Origin: Paracoccaceae bacterium | GTDB taxonomy: Bacteria; Pseudomonadota; Alphaproteobacteria; Rhodobacterales; Rhodobacteraceae | Reading direction: 5' to 3' | NCBI GenBank assembly: GCA_020622085.1 | Contig: JAHRYM010000001.1 | Span: 1,640,147 to 1,704,146 of the forward strand | DNA length: 64,000 nt | Part shown: one piece after another, positions 53,790 through 61,398 of the stretch | How the letters are laid out: every line of letters starts with the position of its first letter | How positions within the stretch are numbered: position 1 is the first letter of the stretch | Notes under the pieces: model-generated | Seen by the model: only the letters and a program-made list of their open reading frames with translations | Database searches by the model: none | What the model was told of the DNA's origin: nothing | Translations under genes and position numbers: made by a program

Positions 53790-53842
53790 CCGGCCTTGGC
53801 TGGCCGGATGGTGATCCAGCAGGGCAAACGGTGCCTTGCTGG
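53790..53842 (-). other. two hairpins between peptidase and binding-protein genes
   Basis: CCGGCC/GGCCGG (53790-53807, 6-base loop) and an 11-bp stem with one G-U pair (53816-53842, 5-base loop) lie in tandem in the 133-base gap. Neither has a T-run. They could separate the peptidase transcript from a strong binding-protein transcript. Confidence 0.45.
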
Positions 53843-53888
53843 AAATCTTGCGCGGAACGGCCGGAACCGCCCGCGATAGGTGTGGAAG

Positions 53889-55070
53889 TCAGGTCGTGGC
53901 GAAGGGGTCGTCAAGCGTCGCCGCCGGGGCCGAGAACCAGCGCGGGCCGCTGTCGGTCATGTAGGCGATGTCTTCCAGCCGCACCCCGCATTCACCATAG
54001 ACGCAAAGCATCGGCTCGATCGAAAAGCACATGCCGGGCTCCAGCGGCGTGTCGTTGCCCGCGACGATCCAGGGCTCTTCGTGGATGTCGAGGCCAAGGC
54101 CGTGGCCGGTGCGGTGCGGCAGACCCGGCACGGCGTAGCCGGGGCCGAAGCCGGCATCCTCCAGCACGCCCCGCGCGGCGGCATCGACCGCCGAACAGGG
54201 CGCGCCCGGACGTGCGGCGGCGAAAGCCGCTGCCTGCGCCTGACGCTCCAGTTCCCAAAGCTGGCGCTGGCGCGGCGTCGGCGTGCCGAAGACATAGCTG
54301 CGGGTGATGTCGGAGCGATAGCCGTGCAGGATGGCGCCCATGTCCACCAGCACCATGTCGCCTTCCGCCAGAATCTGCGGATGGGGCACGCCATGGGGAT
54401 AGGCGGTGGCTTCACCGAACTGGACCGCCGCGAACAGCGGCTTCAGCCCCTGCGCCTGATGCGCCTCGTCGATGAAAGCCGCCACGTCGGTTGTCGACAT
54501 GCCGGGGCGAAGGCCCGCCCAGACCGCGCGCTGGACCAGAAGGCTTGCGTCCATCGCCGTCTGGATCAGCGCGATTTCGTTGGCCGATTTCACCTGCCTT
54601 TGCGCCACGATCAGCGGCTGGGCGGAGATCACCGGTGCGGCCAGCGCCCGCGCCATCCGGTCGGCAAAGACAAAGGGCGTGGCCGGATCCACGGCGAGCC
54701 CCGTGCCCGGCGCCGCGATCCCTGCAAGGCCGGCAGCCAGAATCGCAAAGGGATCCTCGTCCTCTTCCCAGACCAGCACCTCACCGGGAAGCCGGATCAG
54801 GCTGTCAAGTTTCGGCCGCTCGAAGGTCGGGCTCAGGTAGCGGATCGCGCCATCCGAGGGGATCAGCGCGCCATGGATGCGTTCCGACAGGCCAAGCGTC
54901 AGGCCGGTGAAATAGGTCAGCGACGACGATGCATCGAGCCAGACCGCCTTTGCCCCCCTGATGCGCATATCGGCCTGCAACCGCGCTATGCGCGCCGCAT
55001 GTTCCCCTGTCGTGATCGCGGGTGCGCTCACCGGGGTCAGGCCTCGCAGGGCCGTCTGGAAGTCGGTCAT
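53889..55070 (-). CDS. M24-family Xaa-Pro peptidase
   Basis: The 393-residue protein has the pita-bread metallopeptidase fold with an N-terminal creatinase-like domain (residues ~20-155). The dinuclear-metal ligands are visible: Asp in VLVDMGAILHG, Asp in RSDITRSYVF, His in HRTGHGLGLDIHE, Glu in FSIEPMLCV and Glu in GVRLEDIAY. It therefore should hydrolyse Xaa-Pro dipeptides or aminopeptidase-P-type substrates, or creatine-like substrates. The dipeptide-type ABC importer directly downstream supports a peptide substrate. It diverges from the amiC-like gene over 220 bases. Confidence 0.92.
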   Translation of the reverse strand: MTDFQTALRGLTPVSAPAITTGEHAARIARLQADMRIRGAKAVWLDASSSLTYFTGLTLGLSERIHGALIPSDGAIRYLSPTFERPKLDSLIRLPGEVLVWEEDEDPFAILAAGLAGIAAPGTGLAVDPATPFVFADRMARALAAPVISAQPLIVAQRQVKSANEIALIQTAMDASLLVQRAVWAGLRPGMSTTDVAAFIDEAHQAQGLKPLFAAVQFGEATAYPHGVPHPQILAEGDMVLVDMGAILHGYRSDITRSYVFGTPTPRQRQLWELERQAQAAAFAAARPGAPCSAVDAAARGVLEDAGFGPGYAVPGLPHRTGHGLGLDIHEEPWIVAGNDTPLEPGMCFSIEPMLCVYGECGVRLEDIAYMTDSGPRWFSAPAATLDDPFATT

Positions 55071-55115
55071 GGGCTCACTCTGTTTTGAAGATGCAGGCTA
55101 GACCGAGTCTCGCAC

Positions 55116-55126
55116 TTGTTCAACAA
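55116..55126. promoter_or_regulatory. TTGTT-C-AACAA palindrome in the divergent promoter region
   Basis: A perfect 11-bp palindrome sits 46 bases upstream of the M24 peptidase start and inside the region shared with the amiC-like operon. The form resembles compact GntR-type operators, but no GntR gene is nearby, so function is unproven. Confidence 0.35.
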
Positions 55127-55248
55127 CCCCGACGCAACGTCGTCTTCCCGGTCCTTTTCGCCCCTTGCTTTCTTGGCTGGTCCAAAGGGAAGGAACAGGC
55201 TAGGCTTGCGATCACATATCGGCATTCGGGCCCCGGACTGGTCGCTTT

Positions 55249-55272
55249 CCCGCGAATCGGTGCGGGGTTTTT
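55249..55272 (+). terminator. leader terminator/attenuator ahead of the amiC-like gene
   Basis: CCCGC (55249-55253) and GCGGG (55262-55266) form a 5-bp stem, extendable by G-U pairs at both ends, followed at once by TTTTT (55268-55272). It ends 18 bases before the TTG start of the operon. An alternative pairing of CCCCG (55231-55235) with CGGGG (55263-55267) would compete for the same 3' arm. Since the second gene of the operon is an ANTAR antiterminator, this is a natural attenuator. Confidence 0.7.
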
Positions 55273-55290
55273 CGTTTTCGGGGAACGGGT

Positions 55291-56391
55291 TTGAGACGCG
55301 ACGTCGCCATCGGTATCCTGCATTCGGCGAGCGGCCCTTATACGGCCCTCGCCATGGTCGCGCGCGCCGGCATCCTTCGCGGGGTGGCCGAGGTCAACGC
55401 CGATCCGTCGCGCGACCTTTCCTTCACGGTGCATGACCGCGATCCCGAAGGACGTCTGGATCGCTATGCCCCGCTCTGCCGTGACCTGCTGCAGGAAAAG
55501 GGGCTGCGCCACATCTTCGGATGCATTACCTCGTCCAGTCGCAAGGAAGTCATTCCCGAACTGGAACGCCACGATGGCGTGTTGTGGTATTCGGCGCCAT
55601 ACGAGGGCTTCGAGGCCAGCGCCCAGGTGGCCTACATGCATTCCTGCCCCAACCAGCATCTGCTGCCGCTTCTGGACTGGGCGATGCCTCGCTTTGGCCG
55701 CCGGGTCTGCCTTGTCGGATCAAATTATATCTGGGGCTGGGAAATCGCGCAGATCGCCCGCGAAAGGATCCTCGCCTGCGGCGGACAGATCCTGTCGGAC
55801 CGCTATCTGCCGATCGGGGATACCGCGCTTGACCATATCATCGCCGAAATGCGGGCACTGCGGCCCGACTTCATCGTGAATTCACTGATCGGTCAAAGCT
55901 CCTACACCTTCCTCGCCCGGCTGGCGGAGCTTCGGACCGAACCGGGTGCCGAAACCGCCGCAGCCAACGGGAGTGCGCCCGCGCTTCCCGTCCTTTCGTG
56001 CAACTTCACCGAAGGCGAGATCGCCGATGCCGGCCCCGCCGCCGAGGGGCTGATCGCTGCCGGCCCGCATTTCGAGACGGGGGCCGACGGGCTTGGCTCG
56101 ATCGGCGAAATGTCGCGGCTTGCGGTTCTGGAACTGGCGGACCTGTTGCAAGGCAAGCCGGGCGCCGAAGACCTGCCGATGGTCGAGCTGCTCGCACAAG
56201 CCGCAAGACAGGGCCACAGGTCGCGGCTGGACGGCGAAAACCAGCATGCCCGCCAGCCCGTCGTGGTCGCGGAGCTGCGGGACGGGCGTTTCCAAGAGAT
56301 CCTGCGCCTGCCCGAACGCGCAGCCGATCCCTACTGGACCCGCCGCGAGGCTCCGGTCCCGGCGCGCCCGGTGCTGCGGGTGGTGCCATGA
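55291..56391 (+). CDS. AmiC-like amide-sensing periplasmic-binding-fold protein
   Basis: The 366-residue protein resembles AmiC, the cytosolic amide sensor that holds AmiR inactive. It has the type I periplasmic-binding fold (VAIGILHSASGPYTALAMVA at the start, FGCITSSSRKEVIPELERHD, VCLVGSNYIWGWEIAQIARE), no signal peptide, and ends in a Pro-rich tail. The start is TTG 55291-55293, supported by GGGGAA upstream. Its stop overlaps the amiR-like ATG (ATGA). Short-chain amides or related ligands are expected from the family, though here the transporter suggests something larger. The TTG start and leader hairpin imply low basal expression. Confidence 0.85.
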   Translation: MRRDVAIGILHSASGPYTALAMVARAGILRGVAEVNADPSRDLSFTVHDRDPEGRLDRYAPLCRDLLQEKGLRHIFGCITSSSRKEVIPELERHDGVLWYSAPYEGFEASAQVAYMHSCPNQHLLPLLDWAMPRFGRRVCLVGSNYIWGWEIAQIARERILACGGQILSDRYLPIGDTALDHIIAEMRALRPDFIVNSLIGQSSYTFLARLAELRTEPGAETAAANGSAPALPVLSCNFTEGEIADAGPAAEGLIAAGPHFETGADGLGSIGEMSRLAVLELADLLQGKPGAEDLPMVELLAQAARQGHRSRLDGENQHARQPVVVAELRDGRFQEILRLPERAADPYWTRREAPVPARPVLRVVP

Positions 56392-56999
56392 CGCGGATGC
56401 GCACCGAAAGCCTGGGCGGCGCGCGGGCCCTTGTCCTGCATCGCCCGCATCCGGCCACGCAGCCGCTCCTGCGCCAGCTTCATGTCATCGGGCTTGAGGC
56501 ACGCGAAGCCTGGCCCGAGCTTCCGGCCGAGGCGGTGACGGCGGATTTCGTCTTCTATGACGCGGACATGGCCCATGACGGGCAGTTTCCATGGGCGCCA
56601 GGCGCCTCGCCCATGCCGATGATCGCGCTGATCGGTTCCGAGGCTCCGGGCCGCCTGCGCTGGGCGATGACGATGGGCGCCCATGCGCAGTTGCTCAAAC
56701 CCGTGAGCGGCTCGGGCGTCTATGCGGCACTTCTGGTCGCGCGCAGCAACTTCGACCGCACCATCGAGGCTTCCGCCCGGATCACCGATCTGGAAAGGCG
56801 GCTTTCGGCCCGCCAGACCATCGTGCAGGCAGTGATGATCTTCGTCCTGCGCGGCAAGAGCCAGTCGGAAGCTTACGAGCTGCTGCGCCACACCGCCACC
56901 GCCTGGCGCGTGACCATCGAGGAGGCGGCCGAGCGCCTTGTCGCCTCGCATTCCAGCGAAAGCCCCGCCGATGACAGCAAACGTGTCGACCAGTCCTGA
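56388..56999 (+). CDS. AmiR-like ANTAR-domain antiterminator
   Basis: The 203-residue protein has a receiver-like N-terminal domain without the usual phosphoacceptor arrangement (residues ~10-125; FVFYDADMAHDG, LLKPVSGSGVYAAL), a coiled-coil helix (ARITDLERRLSARQTIVQAV) and a C-terminal ANTAR domain (FVLRGKSQSEAYELLRHTAT and WRVTIEEAAERLVAS). AmiR-type proteins bind paired RNA hairpins to prevent termination, and are released when AmiC binds its ligand. Start ATG 56388-56390 overlaps the AmiC-like stop, and the gene's 3' end overlaps the next permease gene by 29 bases. Confidence 0.88.
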   Translation: MTRMRTESLGGARALVLHRPHPATQPLLRQLHVIGLEAREAWPELPAEAVTADFVFYDADMAHDGQFPWAPGASPMPMIALIGSEAPGRLRWAMTMGAHAQLLKPVSGSGVYAALLVARSNFDRTIEASARITDLERRLSARQTIVQAVMIFVLRGKSQSEAYELLRHTATAWRVTIEEAAERLVASHSSESPADDSKRVDQS

Positions 57000-57873
57000 A
57001 CCGGCCGCGCCGCTGGACGCCACGCCGCCGTTCTGGCGCCGGCTGCTCCGGCGCCGACTGGCGGTGCTGGGGCTGGTGGTCATGGCGGTCTGCGTGCTGG
57101 GCGCGGTCCTGGCCCCCTGGATCGCCCCCTACGACCCGAATGAACAGCACTTCGACGGGCTGACGATCGAAGGCGCCCCCCTGCCCCCCGGCGCGATGTT
57201 CTGGTTCGGCACCGACCTTCTGGGGCGCGACCTGTTCTCGCGCCTGCTTTATGGCGCGCGGACATCGCTGGTGATCGGGGTGGTGGCGAATGGCGCGGCG
57301 CTGCTGATCGGCACGCTGGTGGGCGTCACGGCGGGCTATTTCCGCGGCGTCACCGGCGCGGTGCTGATGCGTTTCACCGACCTGATGATGGCCTTCCCGG
57401 CGCTTTTGCTGGCGATCTGCCTTGCCGCGATCTTTTCGCCCTCGCTCTGGATCGTGGCCATGGTCATCGCCTTCGTGAACTGGGTGCAGACGGCGCGGGT
57501 GATCTACACGGAAACATCCTCGCTGGCCGAACGAGACTATATCGCCGCCGAAAAGACCCTGGGCGCCGGGCACGGGCGGATCCTGTTCCGCCACATCCTG
57601 CCGCATCTGGTGCCGATGCTGATCATCTGGGGCACGCTGGGGATTTCGACCACCGTGCTGCTTGAGGCGACGCTGTCGTTCCTTGGCGTCGGCGTGCAGC
57701 CGCCCACGCCAAGCTGGGGCAACATCATCTTTGAAAACCAGACCTATTTCCAGTCGGCGCCCTGGCTGGTGTTCATCCCCGGTGCCGCGATCCTTGCGCT
57801 GGCGCTGGCTTTCAACCTGGTGGGGGACGCGCTGCGCGACATCCTCGACCCCACGCAACAGGGGCGCGACTGA
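56971..57873 (+). CDS. ABC transporter permease (DppC-like, second system)
   Basis: The 300-residue permease opens with a charged cytosolic stretch (FWRRLLRRRLAVLGLVVMAV), has the periplasmic FWFGTDLLGRDLFSRLLYGA signature, and an EAA-type loop around RDYIAAEKTLGAGHGRILFR. Six helices are predicted. ATG 56971 lies within the 3' end of the amiR-like gene; the ribosome-binding site is weak, so translational coupling is likely. Its stop is joined to the next permease start as TGATG. The order C-before-B is the reverse of the first system. Confidence 0.92.
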   Translation: MTANVSTSPEPAAPLDATPPFWRRLLRRRLAVLGLVVMAVCVLGAVLAPWIAPYDPNEQHFDGLTIEGAPLPPGAMFWFGTDLLGRDLFSRLLYGARTSLVIGVVANGAALLIGTLVGVTAGYFRGVTGAVLMRFTDLMMAFPALLLAICLAAIFSPSLWIVAMVIAFVNWVQTARVIYTETSSLAERDYIAAEKTLGAGHGRILFRHILPHLVPMLIIWGTLGISTTVLLEATLSFLGVGVQPPTPSWGNIIFENQTYFQSAPWLVFIPGAAILALALAFNLVGDALRDILDPTQQGRD

Positions 57874-58793
57874 TGCTTGCCTATGTCCTGCGCCGCCTGA
57901 TCCAGTCCGCCCTGATCCTGCTGGGCGTGTCCTTCATCACCTTCGTGCTGCTTTATGTGCTGCCCGCCGATCCGGTGCGCCAGATCGCCGGGCGGTCGGC
58001 CACCCCCGAGACGGTCGAGAGCATCCGCCGGCAACTGGGGCTCGACCAGCCCTTCGTCGTGCAATACGCAAACTACCTGTGGAACCTAGTCCATGGCGAC
58101 CTTGGCCGGTCCTATCTGCAAAAGACCGAAGTGGCGGCGCTGCTTCTGTCGCGCCTGCCGGCCACGTTGCTGCTGATGGTGGCGGCGATCTTCTGCGAGC
58201 TGCTGATCGGCCTGACGCTGGGCATGATCGCGGCACTTTACCGGGGGCGACCGCTGGACAATGCCCTGATGCTGGGCAGCTTCGTCACCGTATCCGCGCC
58301 GCAATTCGTGGTGGCATTGCTGCTGCTTTACGTCTTTTCGGTCCGGCTTGGCTGGTTTCCGATCGGAGGCTACGGCACCGCCGCGCATCTGGTTCTGCCG
58401 GCGCTGACGCTCGGCATCCTCGGTTCGGGCTGGTATTCGCGGATCATGCGGTCCTCGATGCTGGACGTGATGCGCGCCGACTTCATCCGCACCGCCCGCG
58501 CCAAGGGCCTTGGCCGTGCCCGCGTCGTGCTGTGGCACGCGCTGCCGAACGCGATCCTGCCGGTGATCGCCATGGTCGGCATCGACATCGGCATGTTCAT
58601 GTCGGGGATCGTCGTGGTGGAAAGCGTCTTCGGCTGGCCCGGAATCGGGCAACTGGCCTGGCAGGCGATCCAGCGCGTCGACATCCCGATCATCATGGGG
58701 GTCACGCTGGTTTCGGCCACTGCCATCGTCATCGGAAACCTGATCGCCGACCTGGTTGCCCCCCTCATCGACCCGCGCATCCGTCTGCGTTGA
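57873..58793 (+). CDS. ABC transporter permease (DppB-like, second system)
   Basis: The 306-residue permease starts MLAYVLRRLIQSALILLGVS, with the periplasmic segment ETVESIRRQLGLDQPFVVQY and HGDLGRSYLQKTEVAALLLS, the EAA loop MLDVMRADFIRTARAKGLGR, and later VVESVFGWPGIGQLAWQAIQ. This is complete OppB/DppB architecture. It overlaps the DppC-like stop by one base and is followed after 26 bases by the binding-protein gene with a good ribosome-binding site. Confidence 0.93.
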   Translation: MLAYVLRRLIQSALILLGVSFITFVLLYVLPADPVRQIAGRSATPETVESIRRQLGLDQPFVVQYANYLWNLVHGDLGRSYLQKTEVAALLLSRLPATLLLMVAAIFCELLIGLTLGMIAALYRGRPLDNALMLGSFVTVSAPQFVVALLLLYVFSVRLGWFPIGGYGTAAHLVLPALTLGILGSGWYSRIMRSSMLDVMRADFIRTARAKGLGRARVVLWHALPNAILPVIAMVGIDIGMFMSGIVVVESVFGWPGIGQLAWQAIQRVDIPIIMGVTLVSATAIVIGNLIADLVAPLIDPRIRLR

Positions 58794-58819
58794 ACCCTTC
58801 ACCAACAGGAGAGAAGCCA

Positions 58820-60430
58820 ATGAAGAAACTGATCCTTACCACCGCGCTTGCCGCCCTGATCGCGGCGCCTGCCCTTGGCCAGGGCGAAGCCCCGAAACAC
58901 GGGGGCAACATGATCGTCACCTACAAGGACGACGTGGCGACGCTTGACCCGGCCATCGGCTATGACTGGCAGAACTGGTCGATGATCAAGTCGGTCTTCG
59001 ACGGGCTGATGGATTACGAGCCGGGCACCACCACCCTGCGCCCCGGCCTTGCCGAAAGCTACACGCTGTCGGACGACGGGCTGACCTATACGTTCAAGCT
59101 GCGTCCCGGCGTCAAGTTCCACAACGGGCGCGAGATGACGGCCGAGGACGTGGTCTGGTCGATCAACCGCGTCGTGAACCCCGCGACCCAGTCCCCGGGC
59201 CAGGGTTTCTTCGGCATGATCGAGGGTTTCGACGACGCCGCGGCCGGCAAGGCCCCGGGGCTTTCGGGCATCAGCGCGCCGGACGCGGGCACGGTGGTGT
59301 TCAAGCTGTCGCGCCCCGATGCCACCTTCCTGCATGTCATGGCGCTGAACTTCTCCTTCGTCGTGCCGAAGGAAGTGGTCGAGGCCGAGGGTGCGGACTT
59401 CGGCAAGAAACCCGTGGGCACCGGCGCCTTCAAGCTGGCCGAATGGACCCTTGGCCAGCGGCTCGTGTTCGAGAAGAACCCCGATTACTGGATTTCGGGC
59501 GTGCCCTATCTGGACAGCTTCACCGTCGAGGTCGGGCAGGAACCGGTGGTGGCGCTGCTCAGGGTCCAGAAGGGCGAGGTGGACGTGCCCGGCGACGGCA
59601 TCCCGCCGGCAAAATTCATCGAGGTGATGAGCGACCCGGCCCAGGCGGCCCTTGTGGTGGAAGGCGGCCAGCTCCAGACCGGCTATGTCACCATGAACGT
59701 GACCAAGCCGCCCTTCGACAAGGTCGAGGTGCGCCGGGCCGTCAACATGGCGATCAACAAGGACCGGATCGTGCAGGTGATCAACGGCCGGGCGCTGCCG
59801 GCAAACCAGCCGCTGCCCCCCTCGATGCCGGGCTACACCAAGGACTACAAGGGCTATCCCCATGACCCGGAGGCCGCAAGGAAGCTGCTGGCCGACGCCG
59901 GCTATCCCGACGGATTCGAGACCGAGCTTTTCGCCATGAACACCGACCCGAACCCGCGCATCGCCCAGGCGATCCAGCAGGATCTGAAGGCCATCGGCAT
60001 CAATGCGGCGATCAAGTCGCTGGCCCAGGCCAACGTGATCGAGGCCGGCGGCGCGGGCACCGCGCCGATGATCTGGTCGGGCGGCATGGCCTGGATTGCC
60101 GACTTCCCCGATCCGGCCAACTTCTACGGCCCGATCCTGGGCTGCGGCGGCGCCGTCGAAGGCGGCTGGAACTGGGCGAAATACTGCAACGAGGCGCTTG
60201 ATGCCAAGGCGGCCGAAGCCGATGCCATCGTCGATCCGGCCAAGGCCGCGGAACGGCTGGAGATCTGGTCGGACATCTACATGCAGGTCATGGAGGATGC
60301 TCCCTGGGCGCCGATCTTCAACGAGCAGCGCTTCACCATGAAATCGGCGCGGATGGGCGGGGATGATGCGCTTTACGTCGATCCGATCGCGATTCCGGTG
60401 AACTACGACTACGCCTTCATCAAGGAGTGA
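58820..60430 (+). CDS. ABC transporter substrate-binding protein (family 5)
   Basis: The 536-residue periplasmic protein has a signal peptide (MKKLILTTALAALIAAPALG, cleavage near residue 20) and the family 5 fold: PKHGGNMIVTYKDDVATLDP, the YTFKLRPGVKFHNGREMTAE block, VGTGAFKLAEWTLGQRLVF, and VRRAVNMAINKDRIV. A Cys pair (ILGCGG, AKYCNEA) occurs near the C-terminus. AGGAG precedes ATG 58820. It lies between permeases and an amidase in an AmiC/AmiR-led operon, so the ligand may be an amide-bearing compound; peptides remain the default for the family. Confidence 0.93.
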   Translation: MKKLILTTALAALIAAPALGQGEAPKHGGNMIVTYKDDVATLDPAIGYDWQNWSMIKSVFDGLMDYEPGTTTLRPGLAESYTLSDDGLTYTFKLRPGVKFHNGREMTAEDVVWSINRVVNPATQSPGQGFFGMIEGFDDAAAGKAPGLSGISAPDAGTVVFKLSRPDATFLHVMALNFSFVVPKEVVEAEGADFGKKPVGTGAFKLAEWTLGQRLVFEKNPDYWISGVPYLDSFTVEVGQEPVVALLRVQKGEVDVPGDGIPPAKFIEVMSDPAQAALVVEGGQLQTGYVTMNVTKPPFDKVEVRRAVNMAINKDRIVQVINGRALPANQPLPPSMPGYTKDYKGYPHDPEAARKLLADAGYPDGFETELFAMNTDPNPRIAQAIQQDLKAIGINAAIKSLAQANVIEAGGAGTAPMIWSGGMAWIADFPDPANFYGPILGCGGAVEGGWNWAKYCNEALDAKAAEADAIVDPAKAAERLEIWSDIYMQVMEDAPWAPIFNEQRFTMKSARMGGDDALYVDPIAIPVNYDYAFIKE

Positions 60431-60438
60431 GGCAGACC

Positions 60439-61398
60439 ATGTGCAAGCACTGCAACCACACGATCCACGCCCGGAGCCACCATTTCGGCTGGGACAACAG
60501 CTTTGCCCCCGCCCTGACGGCCGCGCCGGGCGAGACGATCCGGTTCGAGTGCCTTGACAGTTCCGGGGGCCAGCTTGGCCCCCGTTCCACCGTCAAGGAG
60601 GTGGGCGCGCTGGACTTCGGCCGGATCAACCCGGTTTCGGGGCCGATCTTCGTCGATGGCGCCAGGCCGGGCGACGTGCTCAAGGTCACGATCGAGGGCT
60701 TCACGCCGCAGGAACGCGAGGGCGCGGGCTTTGGCTGGACGGCGAACATCCCGGGCTTCGGCCTGCTGACCGACCAGTTCCCCGACCCCGCGCTCAATGT
60801 CTGGAAGTTCGACGCCACCAGCATGGCGCCGGCGCTTTACGGCCAGAATGCCCGTGTGCCGCTGAAGCCCTTTGCCGGCACCATCGGCAATGCCCCGGCC
60901 GAGACGGGCCACCATTCGGTCGTTCCGCCGCGCCGGATGGGCGGCAACATGGACATCCGCGACCTTGCCGCCGGCACCACGCTTTATCTGCCGGTCGAGG
61001 TCGAGGGCGCGCTGTTCTCGGTGGGGGACACCCATGCCGCGCAAGGCGATGGCGAGGTCTGCGGCACGGCGATCGAAAGCCCCTTCGACGTGGTGCTGAC
61101 GCTCGACCTGATCAAGGACCAGCCGCTGAAGACCCCGCGCTTTACCACGCCGGGGCCGGTCACGCGCCATCTTGACGCCAAGGGCTACGAGGCAACCACC
61201 GGGATCGGGCCCGATCTCTGGGCGGCGGCGCGCGATGCGGTGGCCAACATGATCGACCTGCTTTGCGCCACGCAGAAACTGGCGCCGGTCGATGCCTACA
61301 TGCTGGTCTCGACCTGCGGCGACCTGCGGATTTCGGAGATCGTCGACATGCCGAACGTCGTCGTCAGCTTCTATGTCCCCCGGGTGGTGTTCGAATGA
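60439..61398 (+). CDS. acetamidase/formamidase family protein
   Basis: The 319-residue enzyme belongs to the FmdA/AmdA amidohydrolase family: GDVLKVTIEGFTPQE, GFGWTANIPGFGLL and the PRRMGGNMDIRDLAAGTTLY block, then LFSVGDTHAAQGDGEVCGTA with the family's acidic and His residues. These enzymes hydrolyse formamide, acetamide or related short amides to acid and ammonia in the cytoplasm. The start is ATG 60439-60441, with GGAG/GAGG ahead; a GTG upstream is less likely. Its stop overlaps the fused ATPase start (ATGA). The N-terminal CKHCN pair is unusual. Confidence 0.92.
   Translation: MCKHCNHTIHARSHHFGWDNSFAPALTAAPGETIRFECLDSSGGQLGPRSTVKEVGALDFGRINPVSGPIFVDGARPGDVLKVTIEGFTPQEREGAGFGWTANIPGFGLLTDQFPDPALNVWKFDATSMAPALYGQNARVPLKPFAGTIGNAPAETGHHSVVPPRRMGGNMDIRDLAAGTTLYLPVEVEGALFSVGDTHAAQGDGEVCGTAIESPFDVVLTLDLIKDQPLKTPRFTTPGPVTRHLDAKGYEATTGIGPDLWAAARDAVANMIDLLCATQKLAPVDAYMLVSTCGDLRISEIVDMPNVVVSFYVPRVVFE

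Noticed and set aside
57662-58819. Upstream extension of the second binding-protein frame
   Set aside because: The frame is open through both permease genes, but the signal peptide and AGGAG site fix the start at 58820.
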